From NCBI RefSeq assembly GCF_963169125.1, contig NC_084796.1:87218888-87282887 (forward strand): DNA of 64,000 bases, in the 5' to 3' direction. Positions 1-11,036 of this stretch are shown piece after piece. The notes under the pieces were generated by a model. It was not told the origin of the DNA and made no database searches. It saw only the letters and a program-made list of their open reading frames with translations. A program made the translations under genes and the position numbers. The stretch's first letter is position 1. Every line of letters starts with the position of its first letter. This stretch comes from Humulus lupulus. Lineage: Eukaryota; Streptophyta; Magnoliopsida; Rosales; Cannabaceae.

Positions 1-418
1 ACTAACCAAATAATATCCCATGATATTATGGGATTTACAACAATAAATGCAGACTGCGTCTCTTGTGGATAACACTTGTGGATATTCAAAGTCATAATCA
101 TGTCTCTCTAAGACCTTAGTCCCTCAGTTTCCTCATCAGCTTTCGAGCTAATGACATCTCCCGAGGTCACATGTCTTTCGAGATCGTATGCGCGTCAGGG
201 CTCGGAACCCCTGATTCGAGGTCATTCCTGAAGATAGATGCGTCTCGGAAACTACCTTTCGAGATCGTAAATATTTCGAGGTCACCATAATCGAGGTCGT
301 CTCAGTTTTTCAGGCTCGATATTTAATCCTGGAGCATGCTTCAAACTGTACGAGTTCATTCGCTGCGAATTCAGCTTTCAAGGTCACATTTAACATGGCT
401 CGAAAACTGGGTACAACA
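1..418. repeat. LTR-like fragment, unassigned
   Basis: This stretch is rich in the short words TCGAGGTC, TCGAGATCG and CTCGGAA, and it ends in GGGTACAACA just before a long T run. The composition resembles the regulatory part of a plant LTR. It does not match the Athila 3' LTR at 6006-7573, so it is not that element's 5' LTR. No open frame of note is present. It could be the end of another LTR cut by the window edge. The orientation is uncertain. Confidence 0.3.
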
Positions 419-1385
419 ATTTTTTTTTTTTCATTTTCCTTTCTTTGGTTACAAAAAAAGAATCATATAAATATATATAAATTTTCTTTTTAGTTAATTT
501 GTATTCCTTTTCTCCTTCTTAATTTATTTTTATTTTTATTTTTTTATTTTAATAAATATTTGAAAACAAAAAAAAAGATTAAGCTTGATATTTTATCCTC
601 ACTTCAATTCTTTTTTTTTTTCCTTCTTTACTGTATTTTTCGTGTTGATTATTTTGTTGCTTTAGGTTCCTTAGTTTAGGCGTTTCTTTATTTGTCTTAG
701 TTTTCCTTAGAATTTAGGTTTTCCAAAAGAAAAAAAAATAACATAAAATTGCATAAAATTGTTCATAAAATTTCAATCATAAAACGCTTAGTATTGGGAA
801 CAATTGTGTAATATTACAAATGGTAGAAACCGATATTGTTCTGTCTAGAAAGATTGGTTGTTAAATAAGGTTTGTGATAGCGTTACCCTCCACACTTACC
901 TAGGGAGTTCTGTCTAGGCAAGTGTGGGTCTAAAGCGGTACCTTGGCAACCTTCCCAATCAGCCTGGGAACATTTCGAGCATATACCTTTGCACTATTAC
1001 ATTGTTGAACTTATTACTATAAGAAAACCAAGCTTGTTCTATCAAAATACTCAATTTCACTATGCTTAAAGGTTGTTTGGTCGAAAAGGTTAACTTGTGA
1101 TCCACCATACTTACTCAGTAACCTCGGGGAGTTCTAGTAAGGCGTTGGAGATCACCTCAAAACCTCCAAATCTACCTGGGAACAAGTTTAACAAAAAAAA
1201 AATTAAAAAAAAATCAAACAAATAAAATAAAATAAAAAATAAATCTAATTCTGATTTCTAAGAATGGATGAATCATCACGAAACTTCTAGTGACACTTCT
1301 TCCAATTCATCCACCACTCCTTCCGGAACTCCTTCCACCAATCATGCTTCTCCACAAACTTTAGCTGATAATAATCCATTCGCGA
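419..1385 (+). other. Athila 5' untranslated leader
   Basis: This is a non-coding stretch with T-rich runs near 420-620 and A-rich runs near 730 and 1190. Two related blocks, about 880-970 and 1100-1185, contain TTACC..AGGGAGTTCT-like and CCTGGGAAC words. Such leaders lie between the 5' LTR and gag in Athila elements. I see no gene in it. Confidence 0.55.
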
Positions 1386-1583
1386 ATGGCTCGCAATGAT
1401 AAAATCCAACCAAGAACTCTCAATGACTACCTCAATCCTACTCGTACTTCCACACCTTAATGCATTATCTTCCCTCCTAATATGCCCGCATTAGAATTTA
1501 AACCTGGCATGATTCAACTCTTGCCCACATTTCATGGAATGGAAAACGAAAGCTCATATGTGCATATTAGAGAATTCAAGTAG
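1386..1583 (+). pseudogene. Athila gag remnant
   Basis: From the ATG at 1386 one frame reads MARNDKIQPRTLNDYLNP, stops at TAA 1458-1460, and continues in frame through a block containing FKPGMIQLLPTFHGMENE to a TAG at 1581-1583. The second block is the start of the Athila capsid region, the Retrotrans_gag type domain that packages element RNA. The rest of gag, the zinc knuckle and the protease are gone. The next recognisable Athila coding sequence is the segment just before RT at about 1620. A deletion by unequal or illegitimate recombination is the simplest reading. Confidence 0.6.
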
Positions 1584-1619
1584 TAGCCACATTCTATAAC
1601 CGACTTACGCAGTAGAAGG

Positions 1620-2728
1620 ACTCAGTTTTGGCAACCTCGCTTTGAAGAGCTACCACATGAGAGGTCACAGCCAAAAACTTCAGCCGAAGAGGTTCCAATT
1701 CTTCAATTGACCCAACTTTCCGAGGGTTTGAAACATGACTTCTTGGGAGAAGGTGAAACCTTTCCAGTTATCATCTCGTCCAACCTTCAAAATTCTCAAG
1801 AATTGCAGTTACTCGAGCTACTGCGAACGCATAAATCTGCGATAGGTTGGACGCTTGCTGATATCAAAGGTATTAGCCCTTTAATTTGCTCCCATCAAAT
1901 CAATCTAGAGGACGAGGCTATCCCTCGAAGAGACCCTCAAAGGCGACTGAACCCCACAATGAAAGAAGTTGTAAAAAATGAAGTTTTGAAATTGCTAGAC
2001 GCTGGTATTATTTACCCAGTAGCGGATAGCAAATGGGTCAGCCCAACTCAAGTCGTGCCCAAGAAATCTGGTGTCATCGTGATCCAAAATGAAAAAAGGG
2101 TCCTTGTCCCCACAAAAACTGTGACAGAGTGGCGCATGTGCATTGATTATAGAAAATTAAATGCCGCCTCCCGCAAAGATCATTTTCCACTCCCATTCAC
2201 TGATCAAATCCTTGAACGTGTAGCTGGTCATCCATTCTATTGCTTTCTTGATGGCTATTCTGGTTATTATCAAATTGAGATTGCATTAGAGGATTAAGAT
2301 AAGACCACTTTAACTTGTCCCTTTGGCACTTTTGCTTTCCGACATATGCCATTTGGCTTGTGTAATGCACCAGCCACTTTCCAAAGAAGCATGATGAGCA
2401 TCTTTAGTGACATGATTGAAAAATCAATGGAAGTATTCATGGATGACCTAACCGTTTTTAGAAATTCCTTTGACACATGTCTTCTTCATCTTGAAGTTGT
2501 TTTAAAACGGTGTATTGAGAAAGGACTTGTGCTCAATTGGGAGAAATGTCACTTCATGGTATCTTCTGGCATAGTCTTAGGCCACATTGTTTCTGAAAGA
2601 GGAATTGAGGTTGATCAATCCAAAGTCGACCTTATCTCCAACTTGCCTACTCCTAAGATTGTCAAAGACGTTAGGTCATTCCTTGGTCATGCTGGTTTCT
2701 ATAGGAGGTTCATACAAAAATTTCAATG
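1620..2728 (+). pseudogene. Athila reverse transcriptase (broken)
   Basis: A single frame covers the segment leading to RT (from about 1620), the fingers region with EWRMCIDYRKLNAASRKDHFPLPF, the palm with the catalytic box FMDD (motif EVFMDDLTVF), and the connection region GHIVSERGIEVDQSKVDLI. RT copies element RNA into DNA in the virus-like particle. The frame is cut by an in-frame TAA at 2295-2297 (after IEIALED) and is lost after the codons at about 2728. An insertion of about 12 codons (IQNEKRVLVPTK) follows the VVPKKSG motif, where related elements usually pass straight to the next conserved block. The YxDD-type catalytic aspartates are kept, but the stop and the frame loss make the gene non-functional. 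Confidence 0.85.
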
Positions 2729-2788
2729 ATTGCGCATCCGCTAAGCAACCTCCTCGCCAAAGATGTCACTTTTTAATGGACACCTAAG

Positions 2789-3240
2789 TGTGAGGAATCA
2801 TTTCGAATGCTTGTCAATTCACTCACTTCCGCTCCCATCATTTAGTCATCCGATTGGTGTCTTCCTTTCGAGATCATGTGTGACGCCAGCAACTTTGTTG
2901 TAGGAGCTGTGTTAGGACAACGAAGAGAGGGGAAACCCTTTGTTGTCTACTATGCAAGCCGAACTCTCAATAATGCTCAAATGAACTATTCCACTATTGA
3001 AAAAGAGCTGCTTGTCGTCGTCTTTGCTCTTGACAAATTCTGATCTTATTTGATTGGATCACCTATTACAATCTTCACAGATCACTCCGCCTTGAAATAT
3101 CTCCTTTCCAAAAAGGATGCTAAGGCGCGACTAATACGGTGGATCCTTCTTTTGCAAGAATTTGACATAATGATCAAAGACAAGAAAGGTGTTGAAAATT
3201 TCGTCACGGACGACTTGTCCCGACTTGAATTCAGTGATCC
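2789..3240 (+). pseudogene. Athila RNase H (broken)
   Basis: This is the gypsy RNase H domain that degrades the RNA strand after reverse transcription. The frame shows MCDASNFVVGAVLGQ with the first catalytic Asp, then YSTIEKELLVVVFALDKF with the Glu, and [20 protein letters not shown] with the next Asp. Two in-frame stops lie at 2843-2845 (TAG) and 3041-3043 (TGA). The frame then runs without a break into integrase. Between RT and this domain (about 2729-2788) the reading frame shifts. Confidence 0.8.
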
Positions 3241-3289
3241 CGCTAATGGTTCACCTATTCATGATGATTTCCCCGATGCACAATTGCTT

Positions 3290-4589
3290 TATGTTGCTAA
3301 GTTACCCTGGTATGGTCACATTGTAAACTACTTAGTAACAAGTGAACTCCCATCTGAATGGAGTTCACAAGACAAACGCAAATTTCTGGTCGAGGTGTGC
3401 AATTTCTTTTGGGATGACTCATACTTATTCAAGTATTGCCCCGACCAAATCATGCGAAGATGCATCCACGACGATGACGTGTCTAGTGTGTTGAATTTTT
3501 GCCACAATAATTCTTGTGGTGGTCACTTTTCTGTGAAGAAAACCGCTGCAAAAATCTTACAATGCGGTCTTTACTGGCCCACTTTGTTCAAAGACACCAA
3601 TGATTTCTTTCGTTCTTGTATAAGGTGCCAAAAGTTAGGTTCCTTATCCCGTCGGCACATGATGCCCTTGAACCCAATTCTTGTTATCAAAATATTTGAT
3701 TGTTGGGGGATAGACTTTATGGGACCATTTCCACCTTCTTTTGGCTACCTTTACATTCTTCTCGCTGTGGATTATGTTTCCAAATGGGTCGAGGTCATAC
3801 CATGTCAAACTAATGATAACGCTACAGTTGTCAAATTCTTGAAAGAAAATATGTTATCAAGGTTCGGTACTCCTCACACTATCATCAGTAATCAAGGCAC
3901 TCATTTTTGGAACAGATCATTTGAGGCTCTTATGCGCAAGTACGGTGTACTTCATAATGCTGCAAATGCCTATCATCCACAGATTAATGCTCAAGCTGAG
4001 TTAGCCAATAGGGAGATAAAACACATTCTGGAAAAGACGGTAAATCCCGACCACAAAGATTGGTCTACACATCTTCTAGATGGTCTTTGGGCATACCGCC
4101 AAATCCCCTCTTGGGATGTCTCCCTATCAGCTTATCTTTGTAAAAGCTTGTCATTTACCTATCGAGCTTGAGCATAAAGCATATTGGGCTATCAAAGCCC
4201 TAAACTTTGATATGAATGTCATAGGTATAAATCGCAAACTCCAATTGTCTGAAATTGAGGAGTTGAGAAACGATGCATATGACAATTCCAGGATTTATAA
4301 AGCCAAACTGAAAATTGCTCACGATAAACAAATCCTGCGAAAACACTTTGAGCCGAATCAAAAAGTGCATCTGTATGATTCTTGCTTGCACTTGCACCCT
4401 GATAAACTGCGATCGTGATGGACTGGTCCATTTGTAGTGAAGCAAGTATTTCCCAACGGTTCTGTTGAGGTTGAGGACCCAACCGATGGGAGAATTTTTT
4501 GAGTCAATGGCCAAAGACTGAAGCATTACATTGAGAGTGTGAATCATGTTGAAGAGGTCCTTCTTAAGGACCCAATTTATACACTCTGA
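3290..4589 (+). pseudogene. Athila integrase (broken, catalytic Asp changed)
   Basis: The frame that starts in RNase H stays open to 4171. It holds the HHCC zinc-binding region ([11 protein letters not shown]... CIRCQKLG) and the core domain beginning [12 protein letters not shown] with the first catalytic Asp. At the second catalytic position the codon at 3890-3892 is AAT, giving ISNQGTHF where the family has Asp. The Glu site [10 protein letters not shown] is kept. After a frame shift near 4140 a second frame (4080-4418) carries the rest of the core and the C-terminal part, with a TGA where the motif preceding WTGPFVV should continue, another stop at about 4500, and the end at 4587-4589. 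Integrase would insert the DNA copy. This copy cannot. Confidence 0.85.
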
Positions 4590-6005
4590 AGCTTTGAATG
4601 GTTTGTTTGTTTGTTCTTTTTATTTTTTTTATTCTTATCTTTATTTTTTTTGTCTTTCTTTTATTTTTGTATGCTTTTCGCTTTTGTATTTTGTTTTGGG
4701 GTATTGTTACTAGGCTATTTTCGCTCTCGCCTCATGGACATGGTCATCATCCAGGTGTTCTCTTTCCCTACCTTTTTCATTGATTATTCAATTTGACATT
4801 GAGGGCACTGTCTGATTTTTGATTGGGGGTGGTTAGCATTCATTTGGAAAATCTTATTTTCGAGTTGATTTTTTTTTTAGTCAAAAATTTTCAAAATTAT
4901 CCCAGCATGAGTACAACTTATTGGTTTGAGTCAGTTTTTACTATGTTGAGCTATTAAGAAGTGATTTTCAGAGTTCTTTTGTGCACTTTCCAAACATGTG
5001 ATAAATTGGTTGTTAACACAAATAGTTGAGAGAAATTTTGAGTTTTAAGTTTTTCAATTCTTGGTGAGTTGTGAGAGTTGAGAAAACATCTTTTTGAACT
5101 TTATTGATCATTTGAGTTGGTAAAGTCACATCTTTGGAATTTAAAATATGACATTTACTAGAGGGATGTTTTTCATTCAAGAATGAGTCTTTGTAATAAT
5201 TTTTCAATTTGTGTTCAATTTATTTTATTTTGTTTGTAATTTCCTTTTCATCTTTGTGTTGCCTCTTGTCAAAAAAAAAAAAGAAAAAAAAGGGAAAAGA
5301 ATGATGAAAAAAATGAAGATGAAAAAAAAAAGAAAAAAATGTGTTGAAAAAAAAATGAAAAAATGAAAAAAAAAAAAAAAAAAAAAAAAGAACAAGACCA
5401 ACATTTTTCTTTATTATTTTTGTAGTTGTTGAAAAAAAATCTTTCTAGTATTATTATTTTGTTTTGTGCAATCAAAAAATATATATTATTATTAATAGTT
5501 TCACTTTCTTATTTATCATTTCTAGTTAGTTGTCATTTTATTTTTGAGTTTTCTCATGTAAATCTCAAAAGTTGTTTGTCATTTGAATTCCCATAAGTTG
5601 ATATGCCTATCTTGTGATCAATACTTGTTCAAATTGCTTGTCCTAAAAAGTTTATCTTTTCTCATTTGAGTGTAAACTGTTACATTTCCAACTCCAAGAG
5701 TGTAATCCTTCTAATACAAATATTTTCATTGCCCGTGAGGAATTTAGAGTTGAGACTTTTATACTTTTGAGATTTTTCGATACTATTTGTGTCATGACTT
5801 GCGAAAAAAGAATATGGTTTGGTGCACACACATACATACAACTCTGGAATCGCAACTGAAATAGCTTAGATATAGTAATATCTGACTTTTTGCTGATACT
5901 TTCAAAATGCTTAGATGATTTTGCTTGGTTTGACTTGATTATTCAACTTGATAATTGTATTTTTCGCTTGAATTGCTAGGGACTAGCAATAAGCTAGTTG
6001 GGGGT
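4590..6005 (+). other. Athila 3' spacer with A/T-rich runs, ending in a polypurine-like tract
   Basis: No convincing gene lies here. The stretch holds T-rich runs at 4615-4680 and a long GAAAAA/poly-A run at 5268-5395, which gives meaningless open frames on both strands. A G-rich word, TAGTTGGGGGT, ends at about 6005 directly before the LTR start and is the likely primer tract for plus-strand synthesis. Athila elements often carry an env-like frame here. None is recognisable. Confidence 0.5.
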
Positions 6006-7573
6006 TGTGATTAGTGGTAAAAAATGCATATTTATTGATTTTAATGGCCAAAATAAATTAAGTTTAATTAATATTTTCATTGAATTAATATAAATTATTT
6101 TATAAATGAAAATATTTGATTATGATTTAATTTATTGTTATTTTGTAGGAATTAAAGGTGCATTTTGGCATAAAGAAAAAGAAAGAAGAAATAAAGAGTT
6201 AAATCTGAAAATCAATTGAAAAAATGGCATTCTTGAAGCCCACAAATAGGCCCAGAATTTGGCCTATGACTCCAGGCCCAGCCAGCCACCGAGCCAAAGC
6301 CAGCCGCGAGCCGCCTGATGCCTCCTTGCGCCACCTGTCCGCACCATTCAGCACCCCAGCAGGCCTAGCAACCCTCCAGGCCCAACGCAGGTCCAGCAGC
6401 TCCAGCAGCCCAATCCGAAGGCCCTTCTCCTTTCCCTTCAGCCAGCACCCACGTGGCGCCTCCCCATTGGTTGGGAATGGGTCAAAACCCTCCTCTGCCA
6501 CCAGCCACCTTCAGCCCATGTTTTGTGGGTATTGGGCCTTGCACATTACTATTTTGAGCTTCAAAGCTCACTTTTTTTGGTGTTTTAGAAAAAGGGCATA
6601 TTGACCATGCACCAAAATAACTAGGTTAATATTTGTAATAAGATTTGATTTTTTTTCAAAATCATATTTTATTACAAATATTTCATATTTATGTTGTAAA
6701 CCCCATTTTGTTGTTTAATTTCTTTTTAGTCATTTTCTCCCTCTATAAACAGGGACTCTTACTTCACAATTAGTATGTACTTTTTTTTAGAGTAAAGAAA
6801 CTATAGCAAAATTTCTACTCACTTTCTTCTCATATTTTCTTCTTAGAATTTTATGAGAATCATGAGCATAATGGCCTAATCTTCCTAGGAAGGTTAGGGA
6901 TGATTCCATATGCTAATGATGTTATTTTGCTACTTTGATTTACTATGTTCTTAATGTAATGTATTTGAGTTATTTATGTTCTTTCATCCCTATCTCTATT
7001 TTGTTATCTTTATTTACTTGTGCTTATAGTATATAGGATTAGTCATGGTCTTTCTATGTCCTTCTAATTAGTAAAAGTAATATTGATACATAATTTTTTG
7101 TCTAATCTTCTATTGCACTATTTCCCTTAGGTAATTTTGTCATTTTTAGATTTTTCATAAGATTAACATTGTGCTCCTAAAGTAAAGAACTTTATAACTC
7201 AAATGAACTTTTGTTATAAAATAATATGGACTTTAATGTTAGATTTTCCAAGTAAATATTGGGTTGTGAACTATTTACTTGTGTATTTTTTTAAATCAAG
7301 TAACTAAGTAACCAAACAAGTATATGGATGATTCTTGAAACATTTCTATTTCTCAAACTCTTGATTACACCTTACTTTTATTTCACTTATCTCACTTTAT
7401 CATTTCATCAAAAAGACAATACCAAAATCTCAAATCTCTTTTCATTTCCATTTTTTATTTATTTCATGTTACTAACTTTTTGTGTTATTTTTTACTAATC
7501 TTTTGGTTTTAGGTTACCTCCTGGTGGATCGACCGCCTGATTTCACTACAACTACCGCTTAGTGGTAGTCACA
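6006..7573 (+). repeat. Athila 3' LTR
   Basis: The block begins TGTGATTA and ends TAGTCACA, a near-perfect terminal inverted repeat (7 of 8 positions). It follows a G-rich tract and contains a TATA box at 6744. Length is about 1568 bp. The GC-rich patch at 6224-6520 gives open frames on both strands but shows no domain. Downstream sequence at 7574 is the integrase end of a Tat element on the other strand, so this LTR marks the right edge of the Athila element. The left edge is not in the window, so a target duplication cannot be tested. Confidence 0.75.
6744..6749 (+). promoter_or_regulatory. TATA box of the Athila LTR
   Basis: The word CTCTATAAACAGGG lies mid-LTR on the coding strand, the usual place of the LTR core promoter. 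Transcription would start about 30 bases downstream. Confidence 0.5.
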
Positions 7574-7589
7574 TTTTGGGCGTTAAACA

Positions 7590-8300
7590 TGCCTTTCATC
7601 GACCAATTCCAAATACTCCATCAATAATTGATCGTTAGTACTCTGATCGTATGCCAACCTTCTATGTGATGGTGGGTCTAGCTCAACAGGCAACATGGCC
7701 TCATACCCATAGGCCAAAGAAAATGGAGTATGGCTTGTTGTTGTTCAATGGGATGTTCTAAACGACAAAAAGACTTCTGGTAGTTGTTCTGGCCATGCCC
7801 CATTTTCTTTTTCAAGCCTTTTCTTCAGGGTGTCCTTCAGGGTCTTGTTGACAGCTTCAACCTGTTGGTTTGCTTGCGGATGAGCTATCGATGAAAAACT
7901 CTTGATAATGTCGTCCCTCTCGCAAAAATTAGTGAAAAGATCACTATCAAACTGTGTGCCATTATCAGAGACAACTTTCCTTGGCAACCCATATCGACAT
8001 ACGATGTTCTTGGCAACAAAATCTAATACCTTCTTAATACATTAGTCAACAACAACTACTACATACCTGACATTCCCTTTTCCTATGGGTAAAGACCCGA
8101 TCAAATCAATCCTCTATACTGTGAATGGCCATGGGCTTTGCATCTATTTGAGCTCGTTTGGGGTTGCTCGAGGTATCTTTGAGAATCTTTAACACTTGTC
8201 CCATTTTTGAATGAAATCCATAGAGTCCTCATTCATGGTAGGCCAGAAATATCCTTGCCTTAGGATCTTTTTTGACAAACCTTGCCCCCCCCAGTGTGAT
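7590..8300 (-). pseudogene. Tat integrase of element B (partial, broken)
   Basis: On the minus strand the open part at 7987-7745 gives the second half of the catalytic core, with VVSDNGTQFDSD (second Asp) and HPQANQQVEAVNKTLK (catalytic Glu). Sequence towards 8300 holds the degraded zinc-binding region and first Asp in shifted frames, with remnants such as VHECFCGDHTGG. Sequence towards 7590 holds the post-core region, also with stops. The protein would join the element's DNA to the host chromosome. It meets the Athila LTR end directly at 7573/7574. Confidence 0.75.
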
Positions 8301-8454
8301 CTCCACAAAAACATTCATGGACTTCTTTCATCAATTCCTTGGTTGTTTCCTTAGAAACACATCTTAACAGAGGCATCGAGTACCCTATTCTATATAAAAT
8401 TTTGCCGACCAGAATGAATCAAGCTGACTGCCTCTGGAGAGTCCTTGCTTTGTT

Positions 8455-9021
8455 TCATTCTGCTAGCAGCAGTCCTTGTTCAAGGTATTTAATGATGGGC
8501 ATTATCCATGTGTCTGTCGCTTGAATCACTAGTGAAGACTCTTCTGTTCGAATGCTTGGTGCTGACAAATGCTCAACTGGTACTATGTTCAAGGTGTCAG
8601 CATCCTTCGCGCTTGCTAACTTGGCCAAGGCATCGACATTTGAGTTCTGATCGCGAGGTACTTGCTGAAGGTTATACTTTTCGAACTGTGCCAATAAGTC
8701 ATTTGCTTTGTTCAATTAAGCAGCCATCTTGAGACCCCGAGCTTGATATTCTCCTATAATTTGATTAACCACTAGCTGGGAGTCACTGTAAATCACAAGT
8801 GACTTTATATCCATGTCCTTAGCTAATCTTAATCCTAGGAGCAGAGCTTCATATTTGGCTTCGTTATTGGACGTTGTAAAGTTGAATCTAATTGCACAAT
8901 GGAGTCGATGTCCTTCGGGCGTGACTAAGATCAAACCTGCCCCTGTGTTGTGCTCATTGGAAGAGTTTTCTACGTACAGCTTCCAGGAAGGAGTTTGACT
9001 TTGGAGTCTAGTATCCTCCAT
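8455..9021 (-). pseudogene. Archaeal-type RNase H of element B (one stop)
   Basis: From 9021 the minus strand reads WKLYVENSSNEHNTGAGLIL, then FNFTTSNNEAKYEALLLGL (Glu site), YSDSQLVVNQIIGEY (Asp site), a single TAA near 8714, and on through LLAQFEKYNLQQVPRDQNSNVDALAKLAS. These are the blocks of the second RNase H that Tat elements carry in addition to the normal gypsy RNase H. The usual first Asp of the YVDG-type motif reads YVEN here, so that catalytic residue appears lost. The domain lies between gypsy RNase H and integrase, as expected for the lineage. Confidence 0.8.
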
Positions 9022-9995
9022 CGATTCGATAGTCTAGATTCCAGTGAATTCTGCGACAAAGTCTACTAGAGCCCATCCTTTCACAGCTGCTCGTGGAGAA
9101 TAAGAAATATCGAACTGCCCAAGTTCGACTGCCTATTTTAATAATCGACCGGCGGCTTCTGGTTTCTACAAGACTTGTCATAATGGCTTGTCGGTGAGTA
9201 CCATGATAGGGTGAGCTTGAATGTACGGTCGTAGTTTTCTGGATGCCAAAATCAAGCAATAGGCTAACTTCTCAATGGGTGGATATCACAATTCTACTCC
9301 CACTAACCTCTTGCTTATATAATACATTGCTTTTTGTTTGTGGTCGTCTTCTCTGACTAGAACAGCACTAGCAACATATTCTATGACTACCAAATAGATG
9401 AACAAAGTTTCTCTCTCAACTGGTTTGGACAAGAATAGTGGTTGTGACATATGAGACTTTAGCGCCTGAAAAGCCTGCTCTCACTCTTCCGTCCACTCGA
9501 ACTTCTTGTTGCCCCTGAGTAGATTAAAAAATGGAACGCACTTGTCCGTTGACTTGGATATCAATCTACTCAAAGCAGCAATCCTCCCTGTTAGGCTTTG
9601 AATATCTTTATTCTTGGCAGGTGACTGCATCTCGATCAGGGCCTTGATCTTTTCAGGATTAGCTTTGATTCCTCGCGAGTTTACTATGAATCCCATAAAT
9701 TTTCTTGATCCAACACCAAAGGAACACTTGAGGGGATTTAGCTTCATCTGATATTTGTTCAAGAAGTTGAAGCATTCTCGCAGGTCCTCAATGTGCTCTT
9801 CAGCCTTCTTCAACTTAATCAGCATGTCATTGATATATACCTCCATGCTAACGCCGATCAGTTCTCTGAACATATGGTTGACCAGTCGTTGGTAAGTTGC
9901 ACCAGCGTTTTTCAAACCGAAAGGCATTACTTTGTAGCAGTAAAGCCCTGTCTCTATTCGAAAGCTAGTGTGATCCTCATCAGTTGGATGCATAC
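9022..9995 (-). pseudogene. Reverse transcriptase palm and RNase H of element B (broken)
   Basis: The minus strand from 9993 gives MHPTDEDHTSF, then CYKVMPFGLKNAGATYQRLV and the active-site region MEVYINDMLIK. The family box is YVDD. Here the codon at 9829-9831 reads Asn, so the first catalytic Asp is lost. The thumb and connection follow to 9481, then the gypsy RNase H (YYISKRLVG, KLAYCLILASRKLRPY) with several stops down to about 9030. The fingers region that should precede 9993 is missing and replaced by the insert at 9996-10620. Shorter frames read here on the other strand are shadows. Confidence 0.85.
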
Positions 9996-10620
9996 TGTTG
10001 ACGGTGAAATCTCGTCAACGAAATTAGATCGGAAAACTCAAAGGTAAGTTATGTGATGTTTATATAAGAACTAAGAATAAACTTTAAAGAAAAGTAAACA
10101 CAGATAAATGATGGAGCAAGTCCTGGTATATTTCTCAATAGCCTCTCCTTACCATGAATTTTCCAACCCCTCATTCTGAGGGGTCAAGCCCCTTTTATAG
10201 CTGGGCTCTAATGGCCCCTTATACATGGTGGTCCCGTGAGACAAAATAGTACAAAAGTACCCTGTCAGGGTAATAGCACAGGTGGCAGTGGTGTGGGAAG
10301 AGTGGTGGAGCAGAGGATCATAGTGTCAGCCTGGTACATAGTCAGAGGCGTGCATATAGTGCCTCCACTCTCTGGACTGATCTGCACCTCCACTACCTGT
10401 GTGGTACAGGTGTCAGGGTCATGCTCCTGTCCTCCCCATGGTTGTGCGTCATGCACCCGTACACGTACGGGTAACATGTACCCAATGGTTATTCCTCGTC
10501 CTACTAAGGGTAGGGAAGCTAAGGAAAAGAGATAAGGCTTCTTCAACGGGGCCTGGTGCGTGTGTGAGGAGGCATGATGCCTACAAATGAGATGAGGGGC
10601 TTATCTTGTGAAACCATAAC
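9996..10620 (-). mobile_element. LTR fragment or solo LTR inserted in the RT of element B
   Basis: The plus strand begins TGTTGACGGTGAAATCTCGTC, near-identical to the LTR ends of element D (TGTTGACGGTGAGAACTCGTC at 25931). It also shares the block CCTTTTATAG..GGGCTCTAATGGCCCC. It is therefore a related, diverged LTR on the minus strand, with a TATA box (CTATAAAAGG) near 10193-10202. Its right end lacks the terminal sequence of the D LTRs, and it is about half their length. About 60 codons of RT fingers that should separate the flanking parts of element B are absent, so a deletion came with or after the insertion. No clear target duplication is seen. Confidence 0.65.
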
Positions 10621-10976
10621 TTGGGAACCAGTACAAGATTAGAGATCCAAGATGGATAAAACGCTACCTTGATGAATCTGTTCTCCTTCAGCTTCTCGAC
10701 TTCATCTTTTAACGCCTTTGATCTGTCTTTGTCGAGCAGCCTCCTTTTTTGTTGCACTGGTGGAAAATTTTTGTTAATATTTAAGACATGGCTGATAACT
10801 ACTGGATCAATCCCAACCATATCTTTATGCGACCAGGCAAACACCTCCTGGTTCTCCTTCAAAAATTCCACTTGTTTTTTCTTTGTTGTTGTCTCTAAGT
10901 TTTTACCGACTTTCACAACTCTGGTCGAATATGCCTCTTCTAGCCGAACCTCCTCGAGGTCCTCCATGGGTCCCAC
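10621..10976 (-). pseudogene. Start of pol (RT fingers) of element B
   Basis: The minus strand reads from 10976 through TRVVKVGKNL, VEFLKENQEVFAWSHKDMVGIDP, VISHVLNINKNFPPVQQKRRLL and KVAFYPSWISNLVLVPK, the conserved lead-in to Tat RT. It stops exactly where the next conserved block (the WRTC.DF.DLNK motif, seen in element F at 47211-47150) should begin. There the sequence passes into the LTR insert. Confidence 0.75.
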
Positions 10977-11036
10977 ATTTTCTTCAAAATCCTCAAAGCA
11001 AGGATCTAAGTCTCTATCCTCACTTTGGGCAACACC

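Larger units (their letters stand above)
419..7573 (+). mobile_element. Athila-type Ty3/gypsy retrotransposon, 5' LTR missing, decayed
   Basis: The order on the plus strand is 5' untranslated leader, gag remnant, RT, RNase H, integrase, long 3' spacer and 3' LTR. The RT block with the MPFGLCNAPATFQR motif and the leader with its T-rich runs and CCTAGG/CCTGGGAA motifs are typical of the plant Athila branch. Most of gag and all of protease are deleted between about 1583 and 1620, since the gag frame jumps straight into the segment that precedes RT. No 5' LTR matching the 3' LTR lies inside the window. No env-like frame is visible between integrase and the 3' LTR. All coding parts carry stops, so the copy cannot move on its own. 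Confidence 0.85.

Noticed and set aside
5269..5475. Phe/Lys-rich frames in the poly-A stretch
   Set aside because: They are low-complexity sequence in the Athila 3' spacer with no coding features.
4590..6005. env-like gene expected in some Athila elements
   Set aside because: No frame with signal peptide or membrane segments is found between integrase and the 3' LTR beyond T-run artefacts.
6199..6604. Frames of 100-126 codons on both strands inside the Athila LTR
   Set aside because: They come from a GC-rich LTR patch, with no domain and no matching partner gene.
10236..10590. Frames on both strands inside the LTR-like insert in element B
   Set aside because: They are within sequence alignable to LTRs of element D. 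No domain is present.
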